NCBI GenBank assembly: GCA_001825565.1 | Contig: MHXM01000162.1 | Coordinates: 5,621-12,832 of the forward strand | DNA length: 7,212 nucleotides | Reading direction: 5' to 3' | Source: Desulfuromonadaceae bacterium GWC2_58_13 | GTDB lineage: Bacteria > Desulfobacterota > Desulfuromonadia > Desulfuromonadales > Trichloromonadaceae | Shown here: positions 1 through 5,584 of the stretch, piece by piece | Numbering within the stretch: the stretch's first letter is position 1 | Layout of the letters: every line of letters begins with the position of its first letter | The notes under the pieces: model-generated | Database searches by the model: none | What the model was told of the DNA's origin: nothing | The model's input: the letters and a program-made list of their open reading frames with translations, nothing else | Program-made: the position numbers and the translations under genes

Positions 1-1304
1 GAAAAGAGGCCTTTGTGCAGCTGTTTGAAGAGATGACCTCAGCTCTCAAATACCTGTTTCAGTTGCCCGGGGAAGAGCAGCCCCGGGAGGTCAGCGGTGA
101 GGAATTGCTGGCGCTGCTGCATCATCCCGATGGGGATGTGAGGGAAAGATCGTTTGGGGCCTTTTTGCAGAAACATGCCGATAACGAACTGGTGCTGACC
201 GCCTGTTTCAACAACCTGTTGCTCGACCATGGCAAGGAAGTGGAACTGCGCGGGTATCCCGACCTGATGACCCCGACCCATCTGTCCTGCGAGACCGAGC
301 CGGCCATGGTGGAGAAAATGATGGAGGTCACCGAGGCCAATTATGGCTTGGCCCAGGAATATTTCGTTCTGAAGCAACGGCTGCTCGGTCTTGACCGCAT
401 GAAAAACACCGACATTTATGCTCCGCTGGGCAACTCGAGCCGCAACTATTCGTTTGACGATGCCAAGGCGATGGTGCTTGACGCGTTCCGGGGTTTTTCT
501 CCAAAGATGGCGGACCTGGCCGAGGCCTTTTTCCGCGAGCGGCGAATCGATGTGCTGCCGGCCAAGGGAAAGACCGGCGGCGCCTTCTGCATGGGAATGA
601 TGCCCGGACTGGCGCCCTACGTGCTGCTCAATCACACTGGCAACCTTCGGGACGTCAGCACCCTGGCTCACGAACTGGGGCACGGGGTCCATTTTGTTCT
701 GGCTCAGAAGCAGAACCTGTTCCAGTACCATGCTCCGCTGCCAATGGCCGAAACCGCCAGCGTCTTTGGCGAAATGCTGCTGACCCGCTCGATGCTCGAC
801 AAGGAGCAGGATCGGCAAGTCAAGATCGAACTCCTCTGCGCCAAGCTTGAGGACATCATCGCCACCACCTTCCGGCAGAACGTGTTGACCCGTTTCGAAC
901 TGGCCGCCCACAAGCGCCGTGGCGAGGGGTTGCTGTCCCCCGAGGACTACTGTTCCCTGTGGTGGCTGGAAAACGGCAAACTTTTTGGCGATGCCGTCGA
1001 AATGATCGAGCCCTACCGTTGGGGCTGGAGTTACATCAGCCATTTCATTCATTCCCGCTTCTACTGCTACTCCTATGTTTTCGGAGAGTTGCTGGTGTTG
1101 GCCCTGTATCAGAAATACCTGGAGGAAGGCCCCTCCTTCGTTCCCCGCTATCTGGAATTGTTGGCCGGAGGTGGCAGCGCCGAACCGAAAAAAATGCTCA
1201 AGCCGTTGGGAATCGACCTGGCGGATCCCGATTTCTGGCAAAAGGGGTATGATTTTGTGCGTGGGTTGCTTCAGGAACTGCGGCAATTGGTGGATGCGCA
1301 ATGA
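1..1304 (+). CDS. pepF: Oligoendopeptidase F-like M3 metallopeptidase, 5' truncated by window edge
   Basis: This is the C-terminal part of a cytoplasmic zinc metallopeptidase that cleaves short peptides. The open frame enters from the left edge (first complete codon at base 3), so the start is outside the window. About 433 codons are visible, whereas PepF-type M3 enzymes are usually about 600 residues, so roughly the first quarter is missing. The HELGH zinc motif is encoded at 669-683: the two His are metal ligands and the Glu is catalytic. The downstream segment MAETASVFGE, about 25 residues later, supplies the third ligand Glu typical of family M3. The C-terminal helical part (YCYSYVFGELL and following) also fits the oligoendopeptidase F group. 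The frame ends at TGA 1302-1304. The gene converges on gshA across a long non-coding region. No U-rich terminator lies directly behind it. Family assignment is firm; the exact subfamily is less so. Confidence 0.9.
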   Translation, partial: KEAFVQLFEEMTSALKYLFQLPGEEQPREVSGEELLALLHHPDGDVRERSFGAFLQKHADNELVLTACFNNLLLDHGKEVELRGYPDLMTPTHLSCETEPAMVEKMMEVTEANYGLAQEYFVLKQRLLGLDRMKNTDIYAPLGNSSRNYSFDDAKAMVLDAFRGFSPKMADLAEAFFRERRIDVLPAKGKTGGAFCMGMMPGLAPYVLLNHTGNLRDVSTLAHELGHGVHFVLAQKQNLFQYHAPLPMAETASVFGEMLLTRSMLDKEQDRQVKIELLCAKLEDIIATTFRQNVLTRFELAAHKRRGEGLLSPEDYCSLWWLENGKLFGDAVEMIEPYRWGWSYISHFIHSRFYCYSYVFGELLVLALYQKYLEEGPSFVPRYLELLAGGGSAEPKKMLKPLGIDLADPDFWQKGYDFVRGLLQELRQLVDAQ

Positions 1305-1335
1305 TGGGTGATCAGGAGGCCCTTCGTGCCTAGAA

Positions 1336-1400
1336 CGGATACGAGTCGAATCGGGGCGGCTGGGAGGTTCTTCGGGCCGTCCAGCAACCGTTCGTGTCCG
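1336..1400. other. Long imperfect stem-loop downstream of pepF
   Basis: The outer arms at 1336-1344 and 1392-1400 pair over nine positions, with one G-U wobble if read as + strand RNA. An inner five-base stem pairs 1359-1363 with 1381-1385. No T-run follows on the + strand, so it is not a standard intrinsic terminator. It may stabilise the pepF 3' end, act in Rho-linked termination, or belong to the structured region that follows. The rest of 1305-1447 shows no convincing gene. Confidence 0.4.
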
Positions 1401-1447
1401 CTCAGGTAAAGGGTAACTCGCAGGGAAGTTGGGCGTTGGAAAGAGCA

Positions 1448-1690
1448 AGGGCCGGTCAGGGAGGAGGGATCCCTTGTGACCGGCCCTTGTCATGAAACAG
1501 TAGGGAGATCGGAAAAACAGGAGGTGTCACCTGCTTGCCTGCCACAACAAGCCTGTGATGGATTCAGGGTAGAACAGGTGGCGGTTGGGTGCCACCGGAC
1601 AACCCGTAAAAAATCGTGACCGGAAAGGTAGCTTGAACTGTGCGAAGGCACAGTGGGCATCTTGAGAGGTTGCAGGCTCACAAAAGGAGG
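1448..1690 (-). repeat. Tandem unit 1 of a three-copy non-coding array
   Basis: This is the first of three diverged units with a period of about 240 bases. It opens with a hairpin whose 10-base arms, 1448-1457 and 1478-1487, are perfectly complementary. At offset 91 it has the conserved 15-mer CTGCCACAACAAGCC (1539-1553), at offset 156 CCGTAAAAA (1604), and at offset 189 a perfect dyad ACTGTGC-N4-GCACAGT (1637-1654). On the minus strand the conserved block would lie in a transcript starting near 1558 and ending at the hairpin, but the -10-like hexamer (TACCCT, 1566-1571) is poor. This copy is the most diverged and may be inactive. Strand is inferred from comparison with unit 3. Confidence 0.75.
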
Positions 1691-1930
1691 AGGGCCGGTC
1701 CGGGGGAGGCTCCCTGCGACCGGCCCTTTTTTGGAACAAGGGGGAAAACGAAGAAGGGCTTAATTTCTTCTCTCAAAGGGCCGCCTGCCACAACAGCTCG
1801 TTGATGGTCTTAAGATAACCGATTTATCCGTCGGCTTCCACGTTGGTATCCGTAAAAATGGCGAACCACAAAAACGGTTAAGAACTGTGCTTTTGCGCAG
1901 GAGAGGAGCCACGGCTTGAAACAAAAGGTC
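1691..1930 (-). repeat. Tandem unit 2 of a three-copy non-coding array
   Basis: The unit starts with the same perfect 10-base hairpin arms (1691-1700 and 1718-1727). A T-run at 1727-1732 follows on the + strand, so the hairpin could terminate transcription coming from pepF. In the minus direction it is followed by CTCCTTTTG. The conserved CTGCCACAACA block is at 1785-1795, a second hairpin pairs 1750-1755 with 1765-1770, CCGTAAAAA is at 1850, and a dyad like that of unit 1 is at 1884-1900. A minus-strand -10-like hexamer, TATCTT (1812-1817), lies at the position equivalent to unit 3. A minus-strand small RNA of about 120 nt (roughly 1685-1804) is possible. Confidence 0.75.
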
Positions 1931-2038
1931 AGGGCCGGTCCGGGAGAAGTGCCCTGGTGACCGGCCCTGAACAGGGGGGAAAATGAAGAAGACGGAGCTT
2001 CTTCACTCACGGCCCGTCTGCCACAACAAGCCGTGAAT
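1925..2038 (-). ncRNA. Candidate small RNA encoded by tandem unit 3
   Basis: Reading leftward from the promoter at 2045-2072, a transcript starting near 2038 would fold into three successive hairpins: a 7-bp stem (2007-2036), an 8-bp stem with 6-base loop (1984-2005), and a long GC-rich terminal stem (1931-1968) followed by ACCTTTTGTTT. Between the second and third stems lies a C-rich single-stranded stretch (TTTTCCCCCCTG on the minus strand). Such stretches often pair with Shine-Dalgarno sequences in known small RNAs. No open frame covers it. It matches no RNA family I recognise. Homologous landmarks in units 1 and 2 suggest two sister RNAs. The U-tract is weak, so the 3' end and even the strand remain inferred. 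Confidence 0.4.
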
Positions 2039-2143
2039 AAAATTAGTATAGCCTCATCGGTTCAGTTTTCAACGAGTATAGCCGTAAAAATAAAACACTA
2101 AACAACGGTAGGAGAGTGTTGATTTGCACAGTCGCCGGAGGAT
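1931..2143 (-). repeat. Tandem unit 3 of a three-copy non-coding array
   Basis: This is the copy next to the gshA stop codon. The terminal hairpin arms are 1931-1940 and 1959-1968. A second hairpin pairs 1984-1991 with 1998-2005, and a third pairs 2007-2013 with 2030-2036. The conserved 15-mer CTGCCACAACAAGCC is at 2018-2032, CCGTAAAAA at 2082, and a half-site TGCACAGT at 2125-2132. The unit is clearly richer in A and T than its neighbours around 2036-2105. It carries the best promoter of the three copies, which sets the likely strand as minus. Its outer boundary is uncertain and may reach the last codons of gshA. Confidence 0.75.
2045..2072 (-). promoter_or_regulatory. Sigma-70-type promoter of tandem unit 3
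   Basis: On the minus strand TTGAAA (2067-2072) is separated by 16 bases from TATACT (2045-2050). This places a start near 2038, just before the conserved hairpin block. Units 1 and 2 have poorer hexamers at the equivalent place (TACCCT, TATCTT). The 9-mer AGTATAGCC occurs twice here on the + strand (2045 and 2075). Confidence 0.5.
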
Positions 2144-3507
2144 TAGAGCTTGAAGCCGCAATGATTTTTTAGGGTGATCAGTTTTTCGGACCGGGATCCG
2201 CTCCAGCGGGCCAGCAGTTGCTCCGCGAGCGAGACGCCCTTTTGGGCGATTGTTTCAAGTTCCAGCAAAAAAATGGATTCGTCCTGGCCATGGATATCGA
2301 GGCACTTTTGTCGGGCCAGTCCTTGTTTCGCCAAGGCAATGACGGTTATGGCCAACTCCTGCATCCGGCCGTCGCGAAAAGGAGTTCCCAGGGCCTGGCG
2401 CCAGGACTGGCGGTACAGTTCGTGACGGGATTGGGACGTCAGTGGTTTGAACAGATCCCAGGCCTCGCTACGGGAGCGGGAATCATACAACAACCCTTTG
2501 AGCAGGGCGCCCACCGCCAGCGAAAGTCTGGGTGGAAGGCTGTCGGCACTGCGGACTTCGATCTGCGGACGCAGCCGGACCTCGGGAAAAAGAGTCGAAA
2601 GGTGGAGATCCCAGTCGCCCAGAGTCGCCCGGTGCCCGGAATGGCCGGATTCAAGATATTGGCGGAAGGTGAACCGGCTTGTGGTCAGATCGAGATAGGC
2701 ATTATCCCGATAGATAAAATACATGGGCACGTCAAGGGCATATTCGACGTAATCGATCAATCTGGCATCCGCGTCGTACAGGCGGTCGATTATACCGGTA
2801 CGATCCCCATCGGTGCGGGCCCAGATTTCCCCCCGGGTGGATAAAAAGCCCGTCGGTCGATCCTCCATGATCGGCGAATTTGCAAACAGGGCATAGAGAA
2901 GGGGAGAGAGGGCCATGGCCAGACGCATTTTGTCGAGGCAGTCGGCTTCGTCGGAAAAGTCGAGGTTGACCTGCACCCCGGCACTTTGTTTCATCATCCG
3001 CTGTCCCATGTCGCCGGTGCGCAGCATGTACGGCCCCATGATGTTGTAGCGGGATTTGGGGAGCCAGTCGATTTTTTCCAGGGGTGTGAAAGGCTGTACG
3101 CCGAGCCCAAGAAAAATCAGACCGAGTTCTTCGCCGGCTTCGATGATGTCATGGATATAATTCCGATATCCGCGGCTGCTGCAATGCAGGTCCCGGCAGA
3201 GTTCCCCGGAAAGTTCCAGCTGCCCGCCCGGTTCCATGGTGATGGATGATGACGGACCCTTCAGGCCGATCAGGCAATCATTTTCCCGAATGCCCTCCCA
3301 GGCCGTCGAGTCTTCAAGCCGCCGTAGCAGCTTTTCGATCTGGGCATAATGAGCCGCTTCCCCCGTTTCGGCATCGAGAACCAGTTTTTCCATCTCGACA
3401 CCGATCCCCCACTGGCTTTTGGGGCGAGCGCCGCGGCCCAAAAAATCGACCAGATCCCGGACCGACTCGATGGGATGTTGCAGGTGTGTTTTAATTAGGG
3501 TAGTCAT
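2143..3507 (-). CDS. gshA: Glutamate-cysteine ligase (plant/alphaproteobacterial type)
   Basis: This enzyme catalyses the ATP-dependent joining of glutamate to cysteine, the first step of glutathione synthesis, in the cytoplasm. The 454 residues match the usual length of the GCS2-type family shared by plants and many proteobacteria. Visible landmarks in order: a substrate-binding WGIGVEMEKL near residues 33-42, the segment MEPGGQLELSG at 91-101, VQVNLDFSDEAD at 178-189, ALFANSP at 206-212, and RPQIEVRSAD at 313-322. The ATG at 3505-3507 gives the expected N-terminal spacing to the WGIGVE motif, although no good ribosome binding site precedes it. Only about 31 bases separate the start from the terminator of the upstream aminotransferase, so a short-leader or leaderless transcript, or read-through, is implied. 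No glutathione synthetase gene (gshB) is in the window. No clear intrinsic terminator follows; the tandem units begin at its stop. Confidence 0.92.
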   Translation of the reverse strand: MTTLIKTHLQHPIESVRDLVDFLGRGARPKSQWGIGVEMEKLVLDAETGEAAHYAQIEKLLRRLEDSTAWEGIRENDCLIGLKGPSSSITMEPGGQLELSGELCRDLHCSSRGYRNYIHDIIEAGEELGLIFLGLGVQPFTPLEKIDWLPKSRYNIMGPYMLRTGDMGQRMMKQSAGVQVNLDFSDEADCLDKMRLAMALSPLLYALFANSPIMEDRPTGFLSTRGEIWARTDGDRTGIIDRLYDADARLIDYVEYALDVPMYFIYRDNAYLDLTTSRFTFRQYLESGHSGHRATLGDWDLHLSTLFPEVRLRPQIEVRSADSLPPRLSLAVGALLKGLLYDSRSRSEAWDLFKPLTSQSRHELYRQSWRQALGTPFRDGRMQELAITVIALAKQGLARQKCLDIHGQDESIFLLELETIAQKGVSLAEQLLARWSGSRSEKLITLKNHCGFKL

Positions 3508-3526
3508 GACGTAAGTTTATCACGTC
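3508..3526. promoter_or_regulatory. Inverted repeat abutting the gshA start codon
   Basis: The 19-base sequence GACGTAAGTTTATCACGTC has perfect 5-base ends (GACGT and ACGTC) and partial symmetry inside. It ends one base before the gshA ATG. On the minus strand it contains GATAAA, a possible -10 element, with TTTTCA 15 bases upstream as a weak -35. If that promoter is real, the start point falls at or next to the ATG and the repeat would be an operator over the -10. This is inference from position and symmetry. Confidence 0.35.
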
Positions 3527-3538
3527 TTCCGCAAAATG

Positions 3539-3569
3539 AAAAAGGCCGGTCAAGGTGACCGGCCTTTTT
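3539..3569 (-). terminator. Strong intrinsic terminator after the aminotransferase gene
   Basis: A 13-base perfect stem (3539-3551 with 3557-3569) closes on a 5-base loop and has A/T runs on both sides, so it can work in either direction. In the leftward direction it begins 13 bases past the aminotransferase stop. Its core GGCCGGTC-GACCGGCC is the same as the hairpin core in the three tandem units at 1448-1968. Confidence 0.88.
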
Positions 3570-3582
3570 TGCTCACGAGGGG

Positions 3583-4887
3583 TCAGGAATTGAGATAGGC
3601 CGTAATGGAGGCGGAGATGGTTTCAAAAATCTTGGTGAATTCCTGCTCGTCCCGTTCCAGCAGGGTGATGCGGAAACCCTGCTCGGCGGTGCAGAAGGAC
3701 GACAACGGCACCACGCAGATGCCGGTGGAGGCCAGCAGGTAGTAGACAAACCGTTTATCCAGCGAGGCGCCGGGTTGGTTGACCAGCCCTTCCACGAGCT
3801 GCCGGACCTCATTGATTTCGATCGGCAGGGTCTGGGCGTGAGTGAGTCGACCCTTATCGAAAGCCACGGCCATGTAGAAAGCGCCGTTGGTGCGGTTGAC
3901 TTTGATTCCCGGCACGTTCTTCAGCAGGTTGTAGGCGATATTCGAACAGCGCTCATAGCGGCTTTTGCGTTCTTCGAGATATTTCGGGTATTCGGGATGG
4001 CTGAGCAACGACGGGATGGCTTTCTGCGGCAAAGTCGTGGAGCACACCTCCACCATCTTCGAGTTGAGAATACACGAAACATACTGTTTGAAAATCGGAT
4101 CCTTGTCGGCGTTGTAGACCTCGATCCAACCGCAGCGGGAGCCGGGCCAGGGAACTTCTTTGCTGATCCCCTTCATGGAGATGGCGGGCACGTCGCCGAT
4201 CAGGTCGGAGATTGGCTTGGTCGATTCGCCGTTGTAAACGATGTTGTGATAAATCTCGTCGCAGATAACGAACAGGTCGTATTCCTTGGCGATGGCGATC
4301 ATTTCGCGCAGGATCCGCTCCGGATAGACGGCCCCGGTGGGATTGTCGGGGTTGATGATCAGGATGCCGGAAATGGCCGGGTTGTATTTGACCGACAGGC
4401 GCAGGTCGTCGAGGTCGGGATACCAGTTGTTGTCCGGGTCGAGGCGATAGGAAACCGGCTTCTGGCCGGCATGGGCGCCTTCCCCCGAAGAATGGGTCGA
4501 GTAGGTCGGCGAAGGACCGATGACCCGGGCCTCGCGGCGCAGAAAGCCGTAGACCTTCTGAATGGCATCGCCAAGACCGTTGAAAAACAGGATGTCATCG
4601 GCGCTGATCTGGGTCTTGCCCCGCTTGTTGGTCATCTCGGCAAGAAATTCACGGGTTTCCAGTACTCCACGGGTAGCGCAGTAGCCGTAGGAGCAGTCCT
4701 TCATGGCCAGATCGGCGACTATTTTTTTGATCCAGGTGGGAATTTTCTCCCCCTTGGCCACCGGGTCGCCGATGTTTTCCATGTTGGTCTTGATGCCGAG
4801 TTTTTTGAGCTTGTCGGCGATGTCGACGATGGCCCGGATTTCGTAAGTCAGTTCCCCCGCTCCGATATGGACGATGTTGTTGCGCAT
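3583..4887 (-). CDS. Class I/II PLP-dependent aminotransferase, possibly alanine-forming
   Basis: This is a fold-type I aminotransferase of 434 residues. Landmarks: GDPV near 40-43, NPDNPTG at 179-185, ICDEIY at 208-213 (Asp210 should contact the pyridine nitrogen), the PLP lysine in GISKE (Lys243), Arg251 in PGSRCGW for the phosphate, and FRITLL at 405-410 (Arg406 for the substrate carboxylate). The overall pattern resembles AlaA/AspC-like enzymes, so the substrate cannot be fixed from sequence alone. I chose ATG 4885-4887 because GGGGAG lies 6 bases upstream. The longer frame to 4977 would start inside the terminator hairpin and adds residues with no family support. The gene follows an Ala-rich leader peptide and an attenuator, which favours an alanine biosynthetic role. 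A strong terminator follows at 3539-3569. Confidence 0.88.
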   Translation of the reverse strand: MRNNIVHIGAGELTYEIRAIVDIADKLKKLGIKTNMENIGDPVAKGEKIPTWIKKIVADLAMKDCSYGYCATRGVLETREFLAEMTNKRGKTQISADDILFFNGLGDAIQKVYGFLRREARVIGPSPTYSTHSSGEGAHAGQKPVSYRLDPDNNWYPDLDDLRLSVKYNPAISGILIINPDNPTGAVYPERILREMIAIAKEYDLFVICDEIYHNIVYNGESTKPISDLIGDVPAISMKGISKEVPWPGSRCGWIEVYNADKDPIFKQYVSCILNSKMVEVCSTTLPQKAIPSLLSHPEYPKYLEERKSRYERCSNIAYNLLKNVPGIKVNRTNGAFYMAVAFDKGRLTHAQTLPIEINEVRQLVEGLVNQPGASLDKRFVYYLLASTGICVVPLSSFCTAEQGFRITLLERDEQEFTKIFETISASITAYLNS

Positions 4888-4910
4888 GCTGAGCTCCCCG
4901 TTGAGTTTTG

Positions 4911-4928
4911 AAAAAACCGCCATGGCGG
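4911..4928 (-). terminator. Short second hairpin with T-run in the aminotransferase leader
   Basis: The palindrome CCGCCATGGCGG (4917-4928) can form a 4-base stem with a 4-base loop, followed on the minus strand by six T (4916-4911). It lies between the main attenuator and the start codon. The stem is short, so termination here would be weak. Confidence 0.35.
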
Positions 4929-4955
4929 CGGACTGGTTCATTCGGGCAAATAAAA

Positions 4956-4982
4956 AGGCCATGGATGTTGTACCCATGGCCT
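4956..4982 (-). terminator. Attenuator terminator upstream of the aminotransferase
   Basis: A perfect 9-base stem (4956-4964 with 4974-4982) and 9-base loop is followed on the minus strand by TTTTTATTTG. It sits about 70 bases before the aminotransferase start and just after the Ala-rich leader peptide. Its 5' arm on RNA includes GAGGCCA (4977-4983), which is also perfectly complementary to TGGCCTC inside the leader peptide gene (5034-5040), so terminator and antiterminator exclude each other. Confidence 0.8.
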
Positions 4983-5005
4983 CGGTGATTCTGTTGTATG
5001 CAGAG

Positions 5006-5119
5006 TTATGGACAACTCTCCGGGCAACAGGCAGAGGCCAGGCAACCGGCCGCTGCGGCCGCGATGCACGCTCGTGCGGCGTTTGCTGCGGAGAAATTTC
5101 TTTCCTGGTCCACGATCAT
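5006..5119 (-). CDS. Ala-rich leader peptide of the aminotransferase attenuator
   Basis: This 37-residue frame starts at ATG 5117-5119 with GGGAG eight bases upstream and ends at TAA 5006-5008. Twelve residues are Ala, ten of them within codons 11-24, and codons 20-24 are five Ala in a row (GCG GCC GCA GCG GCC). It also has five Cys, mostly near the end. Codons 22-24 form one arm (5048-5056) of a hairpin with 5031-5039 (segment 1:2). Segment 2 (5034-5040, codons 27-29) can instead pair with the 5' arm of the terminator (segment 3, 4977-4983). A ribosome stalled for charged Ala-tRNA would mask segment 1 and favour antitermination; one that runs on to the stop codon would mask segment 2 and allow termination. 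The peptide itself probably has no other function. It is too short for routine gene calling, so the call rests on start site, composition and RNA geometry. Confidence 0.68.
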   Translation of the reverse strand: MIVDQERNFSAANAARACIAAAAAGCLASACCPESCP

Positions 5120-5151
5120 CTGGGCGTCTCCCGAAAATGTTAGTGTGCTTG

Positions 5152-5178
5152 GTTATCACAACGCGCAAGCAAAGTCAA
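5152..5178 (-). promoter_or_regulatory. Possible promoter for the Ala-leader/aminotransferase transcript
   Basis: On the minus strand TTGACT (5173-5178) is followed after 15 bases by GATAAC (5152-5157). The -35 is good, but the -10 and spacing are only fair. The position is right: past the end of the small cysteine-protein gene and about 33 bases before the leader ATG. Confidence 0.4.
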
Positions 5179-5229
5179 CGATTTCCTTTGCCGTGACGGG
5201 TAAAGGGCCGCCCCGACCACAGAATCGGG

Positions 5230-5505
5230 TTACTTGATGACCTTCAACCCATTGCGGGCGGGTTTGTCCCTGGGGGATTTCGCTTGGGTGGAGCCGCCGG
5301 TCGGCTCGGGGTCCCTGTCGGGATTGATTCCTGGCAGGGTGCCGTTCTGGATCATCCGGCCGACGGCGTCGGCGATGGTCAGGCACTGTTTCATGCAGAC
5401 CCGGTGGGCGGGGCAGGCGGTGCAGTCGGCTTGCCCGCCAGCGGCCCGCAGGGCATGGATCACCAGTTCGACGCTTTCGACCTGGGACAAGGGGATGAAA
5501 ATCAT
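5230..5505 (-). CDS. Small four-cysteine protein with a SPASM-like CX2CX5CX3C motif
   Basis: I do not recognise this 91-residue protein. I chose ATG 5503-5505 because GGGAG lies five bases upstream; longer starts would run through the intercistronic hairpin and toward aroF. The N-terminal 40 residues look folded (MIFIPLSQVESVELVIHALR), followed by four Cys at 28, 31, 37 and 41 with spacing CX2CX5CX3C. This equals the core cysteine spacing of SPASM/Twitch iron-sulfur domains in radical SAM enzymes, but no radical SAM core (CX3CX2C) is present. A zinc-binding knuckle is an equally simple reading. The C-terminal third (Pro, Asp, Lys, Arg rich) looks disordered. It lies 79 bases behind aroF on the same strand, so it is probably co-transcribed with it. 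Function is unknown. Confidence 0.72.
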   Translation of the reverse strand: MIFIPLSQVESVELVIHALRAAGGQADCTACPAHRVCMKQCLTIADAVGRMIQNGTLPGINPDRDPEPTGGSTQAKSPRDKPARNGLKVIK

Positions 5506-5521
5506 GGGGACTCCCGAAAGA

Positions 5522-5576
5522 CGACCCGGGGAACGATTGGCCCATCGGCCGTGGCGCGATTTCGTTCCCCGGGTCG
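5522..5576 (-). other. Large intercistronic stem-loop between aroF and the small protein gene
   Basis: A 15-base perfect stem (5522-5536 with 5562-5576) encloses a 25-base loop with a smaller GGCC/GGCC stem (5539-5542 with 5547-5550). No T-run follows in the leftward direction, so it is unlikely to be a simple terminator. It more likely protects the aroF 3' end or sets relative expression of the two genes. Confidence 0.6.
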
Positions 5577-5584
5577 GTTGATTG

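Noticed and set aside
39..1493. Long 484-codon frame on the minus strand opposite pepF
   Set aside because: It is antisense to a clear metallopeptidase frame, shows no family motifs, and runs on into the structured non-coding region. It is a GC-rich shadow frame.
1448..2143. CRISPR array or known riboswitch in the tandem units
   Set aside because: The period is about 240 bases with diverged sequence rather than short identical repeats and spacers. I compared the conserved blocks from memory with c-di-GMP (GEMM), cobalamin, glycine and molybdenum-cofactor riboswitches and saw no match. No gene lies downstream in a suitable orientation.
3775..4911. 378-codon + strand frame opposite the aminotransferase
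   Set aside because: It mirrors the aminotransferase gene and has the Asp/Val/Gly-rich composition typical of antisense shadows, with no recognisable domain.
4888..4977. N-terminal extension of the aminotransferase to ATG 4977
   Set aside because: It would start within the attenuator terminator and has no ribosome binding site or family support, whereas ATG 4887 has GGGGAG at 6 bases.
5052..5061. GC-rich palindrome GCGGCCGC-like sequence as a recombination or cloning scar
   Set aside because: It is explained by the run of Ala codons (GCG GCC GCA) in the leader peptide, and no other scar or vector sequence is present.
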